A DNA stretch of 24,758 bases from an uncultured Pedobacter sp. (lineage in GTDB: Bacteria; Bacteroidota; Bacteroidia; Sphingobacteriales; Sphingobacteriaceae): assembly GCF_946479715.1 (NCBI RefSeq), contig NZ_CAMLHF010000070.1:1-24758 (forward strand), read 5' to 3'. The position numbers and the translations under genes were made by a program. Below, in pieces: positions 8,199 through 14,800 of the stretch (position 1 is its first letter; each line of letters starts with the position of its first letter). The notes under the pieces were generated by a model. That model was not told the origin of the DNA, ran no database searches, and saw only the letters and a program-made list of their open reading frames with translations.

Positions 8199-9167
8199 TT
8201 ACCCTAACCTTCTGTCTGATATATATGGAACAATCGGATAAATGTAGGTCTCCATTTTTACGCCTAGTTTTTCAGGCGAAGAACCCACAAAAACAGACTT
8301 TTTACCCTTTATCCTAATTCTGCCATTATGCTCTATTTCAATCATCGCCCATAGCGGATCTTTATAGGGTGCTGTATATTTGATATTAGGCTTGGCCTTG
8401 TCAATCTCTGCAGAATACCTAACCTCTTTGTAATCATCACCCAACCAACTGTAAGATGCACTATTGATCTGTACGTAATGAATATCGTTAATATGATTGT
8501 AATAGTCCTGATGGTGATGTCCACTGATCACCAGAATAACCTTTTGTCTGCCTGCTTTTTCATTAGCCTGCTCAAAGGTGTAACGCAGTAAAGTTCCGTT
8601 CTCTAGCCCCCCTGAATCGTTGTCTATTCCCTGATGACAAAAGATAACAGTTGGAAAAGAAGTTGCTTCCAAATCTTTTTTCAACCATTCCAATTGTGTC
8701 TGAGAAATATATCTTGCATATCCTTTTGGACGATCGGGGCTTTCATTATGTTCATTGCCATCAAGTACTACGAAATGAAAGCCATTTTTATCAAATGAAT
8801 AATATTTTGATTTTGCTTTCCAGAATTCAACCACCTGATCGCGTGTATATCCGCCATCATTATCGTGATTACCAATAACATGGTACTTATCGCCTTTAAA
8901 TTGATTCCAAACATCCAGCAATGGTGTATTGGCCTCCTTAGGAACGCAAAAATCACCTCCTTGTATGATAAAATCGGGCGATTCACCATTCATTTCATTA
9001 ATGAAGGCCGACAAGCGTGCAATACCATCATGCATAATATCATGATGAAGATCTGTGATCATTCCAATCCTGATTTTTTTATCTGCCGGACTTAATTCAG
9101 GGTATCTTGCAAAAAGTAAGGTGCCCCCTGCAAGACCAGTTGTTTTTAAAAATTCTTTTCTATCCAT
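8199..9167 (-). CDS. Exported calcineurin-like metallophosphoesterase (MPE-2)
   Basis: 322 residues. First gene of the minus-strand unit MPE-2, MPE-1, deacetylase. Motifs: D39-x-H41 (MITDLHHD), GGDF, GNHDND, CHQG and GHHHQD, all metal ligands present. The N-terminus (D-R-K-E-F-L-K-T-T-G-L-A-G-G) looks like a Tat signal of the FLK type, but the second arginine of the twin pair is lysine, so Tat or Sec targeting is uncertain. No lipobox. Its promoter should lie in the 336-bp divergent region shared with MPE-3, which carries 11-bp repeats resembling Pho boxes. If those are real, release of inorganic phosphate under starvation is the likely job. Confidence 0.92.
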   Translation of the reverse strand: MDRKEFLKTTGLAGGTLLFARYPELSPADKKIRIGMITDLHHDIMHDGIARLSAFINEMNGESPDFIIQGGDFCVPKEANTPLLDVWNQFKGDKYHVIGNHDNDGGYTRDQVVEFWKAKSKYYSFDKNGFHFVVLDGNEHNESPDRPKGYARYISQTQLEWLKKDLEATSFPTVIFCHQGIDNDSGGLENGTLLRYTFEQANEKAGRQKVILVISGHHHQDYYNHINDIHYVQINSASYSWLGDDYKEVRYSAEIDKAKPNIKYTAPYKDPLWAMIEIEHNGRIRIKGKKSVFVGSSPEKLGVKMETYIYPIVPYISDRRLG

Positions 9168-9212
9168 TTCTTATTTTGTAAATTAGAACTCCTGCCTCAA
9201 GGCGCATTAAAT

Positions 9213-9246
9213 ATACAAATACTAAATAAATGTTTAATATTTGTAT
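9213..9246. repeat. 34-bp imperfect palindrome upstream of MPE-2
   Basis: The arms ATACAAATA (9213-9221) and TATTTGTAT (9238-9246) are perfect inverted copies, with nested TAAA (9223-9226) and TTTA (9233-9236) also in register. It lies 46-79 bp upstream of the MPE-2 start codon, where its promoter or an operator is expected. On the minus strand it includes TAGTATTTG, one base longer than a standard TAnnTTTG -7 element. AT-rich composition makes chance symmetry more likely than for a GC-balanced site. Confidence 0.45.
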
Positions 9247-9306
9247 CCTTATTAATATATAAATAATATCAAAACAACATATTGCTTATAACTGCGCCTC
9301 ACATAG

Positions 9307-9406
9307 TTCACACATTCTACACATATTCTTCACAAAAAGGTACCCGTTTGTGGGTTTGGTGTGAAGGAGTCGTGAATAATATGTGAAGAAACAATAATCT
9401 TGTGAA
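9307..9406. promoter_or_regulatory. Mirror-image arrays of 11-bp TTCACA repeats (Pho-box-like operator)
   Basis: On the plus strand, TTCACA, TACACA and TTCACA start at 9307, 9318 and 9329, exactly 11 bp apart. On the minus strand, TTCACA-type units occupy 9387-9382, 9376-9371 (TTCACG) and 9365-9360, again exactly 11 bp apart, with a further perfect TTCACA at 9406-9401. The two arrays (9307-9334 and 9360-9387) align as an inverted repeat with 20 of 28 bases identical. Hexamers separated by 5 bp in direct repeat are the recognition layout of PhoB/PhoP (OmpR-family) regulators, and TTCACA fits the Bacillus PhoP unit TT(A/C/T)ACA. The array is nearly centred between the divergent MPE start codons. 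The rest of the 9168-9503 gap is AT-rich, with only the palindrome at 9213-9246 otherwise noted. Confidence 0.6.
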
Positions 9407-9503
9407 GAACCATTTAACTTAATCATAACTTCAGGTAATAATTATTTAACCCGAATAACCTTATTATTGCTATTTTTAATAACATCATTTCTAAAGTTTC
9501 ACC

Positions 9504-10346
9504 ATGTCAAACAGAAGAATTTTCCTTAAAGGTGGCCTTGCAAGTATACTGTTAGCAGGCCTTTCAAAAAGTGTTTCGGCCTTAACGCCAAAAAATCATA
9601 CGAGTCTACCTTCGGGTGCAAAAGCAAGACTTCGCTTTGCAATCGCATCAGACGGGCATTATGGACAACCTGGAACAAATTATAAAGCAGATCATGAAAA
9701 TATCGTTCAATGGATTAATGAAGCTCATGACACAAATCCACTTGATTTTGTAATCTTCAATGGAGATCTTGTTCATGACCGTCCGGAACTACTTACTGAA
9801 GTTAAGGAAACTTATTTTAGCAAACTCAAAGTTCCATTTTATGCCATCCCAGGCAATCACGACCTTGCTGATGCAGCACTTTGGAAATCTGTTTTTGGCT
9901 ATGAGGATAATTATTCCTTTAAAAAAAATGATGTTGGTTTTATTCTGGCAAATACCTCAGATACTAAAGGTAAATACATATGCCCCGACAATAATTTTAT
10001 AAAACGAGAGCTGGAAAAGTTTAAAGACTTAAAGACAGTACTGGTAGTTTTACACATACCTCCGCACTTCTGGGTACCAGAAAGCCCGTTTGTTGATTGT
10101 CCTGAAACCATAACCCTCCTACATAGCTACAGTAATGTTAAAGCGGTTTTTCATGGACACGATCATAGTTTGGATGCCGTATTTTATACCAATAAATTAC
10201 CGCATTTTTTTGATGCGCACTACGGTGGCAATTGGGGCACACAATATAAGGGCTATAGGATTGTTGAGGTTGATGAAGCCGACAAAATAACTACATATCA
10301 GGTTAATGCAAGTAAGAATCCTGTACTCAATGAAACCAAGTTTTAG
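9504..10346 (+). CDS. Tat-exported calcineurin-like metallophosphoesterase (MPE-3)
   Basis: 280 residues. It has a strong twin-arginine signal, S-N-R-R-I-F-L-K-G, then a hydrophobic segment to about residue 26. The metal-binding motifs are D50-x-H52 (ASDGHYG), NGDLVHD, GNHDL, HIPPH and GHDHS, all intact. The family hydrolyses phosphoester bonds using a dinuclear centre. Tat export means folding, and probably metal loading, in the cytoplasm before delivery to the periplasm. Divergent from MPE-2, with which it shares the symmetric repeat-bearing upstream region. Sequence outside the motifs differs from MPE-1 and MPE-2, so the three probably act on different substrates. The substrate is unknown. 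Confidence 0.92.
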   Translation: MSNRRIFLKGGLASILLAGLSKSVSALTPKNHTSLPSGAKARLRFAIASDGHYGQPGTNYKADHENIVQWINEAHDTNPLDFVIFNGDLVHDRPELLTEVKETYFSKLKVPFYAIPGNHDLADAALWKSVFGYEDNYSFKKNDVGFILANTSDTKGKYICPDNNFIKRELEKFKDLKTVLVVLHIPPHFWVPESPFVDCPETITLLHSYSNVKAVFHGHDHSLDAVFYTNKLPHFFDAHYGGNWGTQYKGYRIVEVDEADKITTYQVNASKNPVLNETKF

Positions 10347-10362
10347 AGCTATTGAAATTGTA

Positions 10363-10392
10363 GTAGTGCTTTTTAACAGTTAAAAAGACTAC
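10363..10392 (+). terminator. Long hairpin after MPE-3, possible terminator
   Basis: GTAGT, a bulged G and CTTTTTAAC (10363-10377) pair with GTTAAAAAG and ACTAC (10379-10392), giving up to 14 pairs in DNA and a loop of a few bases in RNA. It begins 16 bp after the MPE-3 stop codon. There is no T-tract afterwards, so efficient intrinsic termination is doubtful. It may instead be an RNA-stabilising or protein-binding palindrome between MPE-3 and the oxygenase gene. Confidence 0.4.
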
Positions 10393-10434
10393 CTTCACCA
10401 ACCTGCGGTTTTACTCCCGTATTAAACCGCTATT

Positions 10435-11025
10435 TTGGAAAATACATTTGATTGCCTGATCGATTCTTTTATAGACCAACACGTAGGCATTGCCGATCAC
10501 TTTTTAAGCGAAAGCCTTGCTGCCGATTTAAAGGAAAACCTGATTTCTCTTTACAGTAACAAAATGCTCCTCTCGGCCGGAACAGGAAACGACAAGGTAA
10601 TAAGACATAACTCTGAAGTGCGTGGCGACCGTATTTATTGGCTAGACCGCGACCATGACACTCCTTGCGAAAATGCCTTTTTTATCCTAATGGACAATTT
10701 CGTAAAGTATTTAAATGAAACCTGTTATACCGGAATTACCGGATACGAGTTTCATTATACCTTATACGAAAAGGGTAGTTTTTACAAAAAGCACCTTGAT
10801 CAGTTCCAAAATAACGACAGCAGAAAGTATTCAATGATTATCTATTTAAACACAAACTGGATACTAGCTGATGGTGGTGAATTGTGTATCCACCACGATG
10901 ATCATCTACAAAACATATCTCCTGAAAACAGAAAAGGTGTATTTTTTAAAAGCGATGAACTTATGCACGAGGTTTTGCTCACCCATCAACCTAGAATGAG
11001 CATCACCGGATGGTTAAAGATTTGA
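10435..11025 (+). CDS. 2-oxoglutarate/Fe(II) oxygenase, prolyl-4-hydroxylase (PHD/EGLN) type
   Basis: 196 residues. The double-stranded beta-helix iron site is complete: H120-x-D122 (KKHLDQF) and H178 (ELMHEV), with R187 nine residues later to bind the 2-oxoglutarate carboxylate. RGDRIYWL (63-70) and HYTLYEKGSFYKKH are typical of the EGLN/PHD-like bacterial proteins, one of which (Pseudomonas PPHD) hydroxylates a prolyl residue of EF-Tu. The substrate here is unknown. The start is unusual: the frame is closed at 10423 and the first ATG would remove 43 residues of the domain, so TTG at 10435 (or ATT at 10432) must serve. No Shine-Dalgarno is visible. It ends 2 bp from the convergent GH92 gene. 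Confidence 0.85.
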   Translation: MENTFDCLIDSFIDQHVGIADHFLSESLAADLKENLISLYSNKMLLSAGTGNDKVIRHNSEVRGDRIYWLDRDHDTPCENAFFILMDNFVKYLNETCYTGITGYEFHYTLYEKGSFYKKHLDQFQNNDSRKYSMIIYLNTNWILADGGELCIHHDDHLQNISPENRKGVFFKSDELMHEVLLTHQPRMSITGWLKI

Positions 11026-11027
11026 AA

Positions 11028-13385
11028 TTACTGAGCTGAAGGAGGTGGAACATCTACCCCCCACTGCTGATTAGGCTTCGCTCCCATTATTAGCACCATT
11101 TTCCCTCCCTTCATCAATTCATCTCTGTATAACCAGCAATTGTTTAATGGTTTACCGTTAAACGTGGCCGACTGTACATAAACATTTTCTGCTGATGTAT
11201 TTCTGGATTCTATAATCAACTGTTTTTTATTACCCAATGTAATTGTCGCCTTTTCAAAAAGAGGACTCCCCAGTTCAATTATTGGTCGGAGGTCGGTAAG
11301 TCCTTTCACGTCAAACAACCCTAATGCTGCCATTACATACCATGAACCTAATTGCCCCTGGTCTTCGTCTTGTCCGTAGCCATAGCCATGAATGGTTTCT
11401 GTACCATAAAACTCATCACAGATCGCTCTTGTCCATTTTTGGGTAAGCCAGGGCTTACCAGAGAAATTAAACAACCAGCTGACATGTAAATTAGGCTGAT
11501 TACCATGATTATAAATTGATTTCACCCCGGAAAAGGCATCTATCTCTTTACCACCCCCAAAACTGTTTTTTTGTGCAACAGTAAAAACACTATCTAAACG
11601 ATTGTTAAATTCAGTTTTACCCATTTGAGCAATTAAGCCTGCAGGGTTATGAGGTATATAAAAAGTATATTGAATGGCATTGCCTTCCTGAAAACCTCTC
11701 CATGGCTGGTAAGGATCGAACTTATCTATAAAGGAACCATCTGCCCTTTTAGGATGGATCAATTTATTTTCGGGATTAAAAAGCAATTTCCAACCATCAG
11801 ATCTTTTAATCAGGTTCTGATAATCGTCTTTTTTACCTAAAGCTTTGGCCATTTGTGCTGCAGCAAAAGCACTAAAACTATATTCAAGCGTATGTGATGC
11901 AGAAAAATTTGAGCCTAATGAATCAGTTTCGCCCTCGGCATAGGGTACAAAACCACGCTCAATAAATTGCTTGGTATCCATTTTTCCTGAACCTTCATTT
12001 CTGTTTATCCATTCCAGTTCATTTGCTTTTACAGCTTTATAAGCCAAGTCAACATCGTAATCTCTGATTCCTAAATTATATGCACCGGCAATGGTAAGCC
12101 CTATAAAATTTGTTCCTACACCGGATGCAAACTGGCCATTTGCAATTCCATCGCCAAACCAACCTCTGTGCTTATAAACTTCTAAATGTGTTTGTACAAA
12201 ATCTTTATATCTATCCGGATAAGAAAGTGCCCACAACTGTGTAAGGTTCCAAAATGCACCCCAAATAGCATCTGTGTTATAGAAATTGTACTTAGGTTTC
12301 CCTTTTTCATCAAGGGGTAACTGCCCTATTGTTCCGCCGTATTGAGGGAATGTTCCGCTCACATCACTGGCAGTTCCTCTGCCCAATAACCCATGAAACA
12401 GCCCGGTATAAAACTTTACTTTATTGTTTTTATCAGTTCCTTCAACATAAATTTTACCCAGTTCCTGCTCCCATACTTTTTGAGCTCTTGCCTTAGCCTG
12501 GTCAAATGAAAGACCTGTTGCTTCTGCTTTGAAGTTTCTTTTAGCATTTTCTGTTGAGGTATATGACAAACCTACTTTCATCTCCACAACAGCTCCTTCG
12601 GCTGTATTATACTCCAAAAACAAACCTGCTCCCTTACCTTTTGCAGATGTACTGTTCTGAGAAATACCTTCGGCATTAAAAGAACCGATCTTTGTTGGCT
12701 TCTGATTTGTTTCTCCCCAGAAATACATAGTGACCTGACCTTTGGGATCGTAACTTTTAATGTATTTTGGATATGTGGTTACAGAACCTTCAAAATGAGT
12801 ATCATCAATCATGTGTACAAAAGCATCTCTTACCTCATCACTTTCGCCCTGTTTATTCCCGATATCCAGAATAACCCTCGATTGATCATTTTTAGGAAAG
12901 GTATAGCGATGAAAACCAACATGTTCTGTCGCTGTAAGTTCTGCTGTAATACTGTAATCATCTAACAGTACTTTATAATAACCCGGCTCTGCAACTTCAT
13001 TTTTATGATCAAAATGAGAGCGATAACCATCTTCTCGACCTTCCAAATCACCGGGCTTCACTTTTAAAGAACCATTTGCAGGCATAAAGGAAACGCCCCC
13101 AATTTGCCATTCATGGAAATGAACAAATCCTTCTATAGAGCTATGCCTGGTATCATACCCTACTGCTTCCCATCCAGATTTATTGCCATAGTGACCATTG
13201 GTTGATGGCGCAAGTTTTGCCATCCCATGAGGTAAAGCAGCTGGTGTAAAAAAGAACCAGCGACTATGTGCTGTACCGATACCAGAATCCACATACTTTA
13301 ATACACTCTCCTTCTTTACCTTACAGGAAGATAGTACAGCAACCGCTAAAAAAGCAGCTATTATGATATTACTATTTCTTCTCAT
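11028..13385 (-). CDS. GH92-family exo-alpha-mannosidase-like lipoprotein (GH92-A)
   Basis: 785 residues, with a lipoprotein signal ending L-S-S-C (C21). It covers the whole two-domain GH92 fold. The N-terminal beta-sandwich starts YVDSGIGTAHSRW at about 31-43. The (alpha/alpha)6 domain carries QEGNAIQYT with E567 (expected general acid) and GQDEDQGQ with D673-E674-D675 (expected general-base region). GH92 enzymes are Ca2+-dependent inverting exo-alpha-mannosidases. Both N- and C-terminal signatures differ from the textbook forms (IGTGG..., GN[DE]DCGQ), so this is a divergent branch and linkage or even sugar specificity is uncertain. The start codon overlaps the end of the MFS gene by 14 bp, pointing to translational coupling. 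Last gene of the isomerase, porter, GH92-A operon. Confidence 0.88.
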   Translation of the reverse strand: MRRNSNIIIAAFLAVAVLSSCKVKKESVLKYVDSGIGTAHSRWFFFTPAALPHGMAKLAPSTNGHYGNKSGWEAVGYDTRHSSIEGFVHFHEWQIGGVSFMPANGSLKVKPGDLEGREDGYRSHFDHKNEVAEPGYYKVLLDDYSITAELTATEHVGFHRYTFPKNDQSRVILDIGNKQGESDEVRDAFVHMIDDTHFEGSVTTYPKYIKSYDPKGQVTMYFWGETNQKPTKIGSFNAEGISQNSTSAKGKGAGLFLEYNTAEGAVVEMKVGLSYTSTENAKRNFKAEATGLSFDQAKARAQKVWEQELGKIYVEGTDKNNKVKFYTGLFHGLLGRGTASDVSGTFPQYGGTIGQLPLDEKGKPKYNFYNTDAIWGAFWNLTQLWALSYPDRYKDFVQTHLEVYKHRGWFGDGIANGQFASGVGTNFIGLTIAGAYNLGIRDYDVDLAYKAVKANELEWINRNEGSGKMDTKQFIERGFVPYAEGETDSLGSNFSASHTLEYSFSAFAAAQMAKALGKKDDYQNLIKRSDGWKLLFNPENKLIHPKRADGSFIDKFDPYQPWRGFQEGNAIQYTFYIPHNPAGLIAQMGKTEFNNRLDSVFTVAQKNSFGGGKEIDAFSGVKSIYNHGNQPNLHVSWLFNFSGKPWLTQKWTRAICDEFYGTETIHGYGYGQDEDQGQLGSWYVMAALGLFDVKGLTDLRPIIELGSPLFEKATITLGNKKQLIIESRNTSAENVYVQSATFNGKPLNNCWLYRDELMKGGKMVLIMGAKPNQQWGVDVPPPSAQ

Positions 13386-14751
13386 CCCAAAATGATTCTA
13401 TTTCTTCTAATGATTTACCTTTGGTTTCGGGCAATAACTTGTACACAACAAAAAAGGCGATGAAACAGAAAAAAGCAAATACCCAGAAGGTTGCTGGTGT
13501 TCCGGCTTGTTTTAACAATATTGGTGTAACCTGTCCCATTATGGTATCAGCAACCCACATCACCATTATACTTACGCCCAAGGCTTTGCCTCTGATATTT
13601 GTTGGAAATATCTCAGATGCTACTACGAACTTTAACGGGCCTATAGAGAATGCAAAACAAGCCAAAAAGAGCGTAACACTAATAATTAAGAATATACTTG
13701 AGGTAAGACCCAGATAAAATAGAAAACCTGTAACAAATAAACTTACTGTTGCGCCAATTGTACCGATCAGATAAAGCGGCCTCCTACCCCAATCATCTAC
13801 TTTCCATATCGCAATAAAAGTAAATACGAGATTGGCTACACCGAATATGATCTGTCCTAAAAAGGAATTGCTTAAAGCAATACCCGCATCATTTAGTATC
13901 GATGGCCCATAATAAATGATGGCGTTTATACCGCTTAACTGAGAAAACAAAGGCAGCAAAATGCCAAGTAGCATGGCTTTCCTTAATTTAGGTGATAACA
14001 ACTCTTTATAAGAGCCGTTATCATCATTTTTTTCTCCACTTAAGGCTGCTTCAACTGCTTCCTCTTTACCGTTATTAATGCTTTTTAAGATCGCTAAACC
14101 CTCCAGATTTCGGCCTTTTTTTATTAACCAACGCGGACTTTCGGGTACAAAAAACAAACCAATTAAAAATAGTGCAGCAAGCACACCGCCTATGCTAAAC
14201 ATGCCCCGCCATATTTCTTTGATGTAAATAAGATCGATTAACCCTGAAGTAGCTGTATGATTTTCTGAATAACTTAGCAATATGGAATTGGTTATATATG
14301 CCATCAAAATCCCTACTGTAATAGCTAACTGATAAAAAGTAACCAGTCTGCCTCTAATAGCTGCCGGAGATATTTCTGAAAGATACAAGGGTACTACAAT
14401 GGATGCAATACCAACACCTATACCACCTAATAATCTTGATGCAATTAACCAATCAAGAGATGTCACCAAAGAACAACCAATGGCAGAGAAAAGGAATAAA
14501 ACAGCAGAAATAAAGAGCAGTTTTTTACGCCCAAGTCTATCACTCAAATCCCCTGAAAATGCCACGCCTACAATACAACCAACAAGTGCCGAAGAAACGA
14601 ACCATCCTTCCTGTAAAGGTGTTAGATTAAATTGTTTTTCTACAAAGGGCAACACTCCGGATATTACCGCCATATCAAAGCCAAAAAGCAAGCCTCCTAA
14701 AGATGCGACAAGGGTGATTAAGCCCAGATAGGTTCTATAATTATTATTCAT
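13372..14751 (-). CDS. MFS sugar:proton symporter (sugar porter family)
   Basis: 459 residues with 12 predicted helices. It has the sugar porter family signatures: SDRLGRKK in the 2-3 loop, GVGIASIVVPLYLSEISPAAIRGRL around helix 4-5, PESPRWL before the central loop, LSGINAIIYYGPSI in helix 7 and PETKGKSLEEIE at the C-terminus. QLSGIN is the sugar-binding helix of XylE/GlcP-type porters. It imports a monosaccharide into the cytoplasm with H+. Given neighbours encoding an isomerase and GH92 enzymes, mannose or a related hexose is the likely cargo, by inference only. Second gene of the operon, starting 49 bp after the isomerase gene stops. The stretch between contains two GGTTAGGT copies of unknown meaning. 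Confidence 0.93.
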   Translation of the reverse strand: MNNNYRTYLGLITLVASLGGLLFGFDMAVISGVLPFVEKQFNLTPLQEGWFVSSALVGCIVGVAFSGDLSDRLGRKKLLFISAVLFLFSAIGCSLVTSLDWLIASRLLGGIGVGIASIVVPLYLSEISPAAIRGRLVTFYQLAITVGILMAYITNSILLSYSENHTATSGLIDLIYIKEIWRGMFSIGGVLAALFLIGLFFVPESPRWLIKKGRNLEGLAILKSINNGKEEAVEAALSGEKNDDNGSYKELLSPKLRKAMLLGILLPLFSQLSGINAIIYYGPSILNDAGIALSNSFLGQIIFGVANLVFTFIAIWKVDDWGRRPLYLIGTIGATVSLFVTGFLFYLGLTSSIFLIISVTLFLACFAFSIGPLKFVVASEIFPTNIRGKALGVSIMVMWVADTIMGQVTPILLKQAGTPATFWVFAFFCFIAFFVVYKLLPETKGKSLEEIESFWDEKK

Positions 14752-14800
14752 ACTTGCTCGGTTTATAAATGGTTAGGTATTATTTTGGTTAGGTTATTCT

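Noticed and set aside
9307..9406. DnaA boxes or a replication origin
   Set aside because: The units are TTCACA at strict 11-bp pitch, not TTATNCACA, and no dnaA, dnaN or AT-rich unwinding arrangement is nearby.
9299..9406. CRISPR array
   Set aside because: Repeat units are only 6-11 bp, occur in both orientations and have no unique spacers of 25-40 bp. No cas genes are present.
14399..14731. 110-codon plus-strand open frame opposite the MFS gene
   Set aside because: It lies wholly inside a well-supported gene on the other strand, has no recognisable domain and reads like an antisense shadow.
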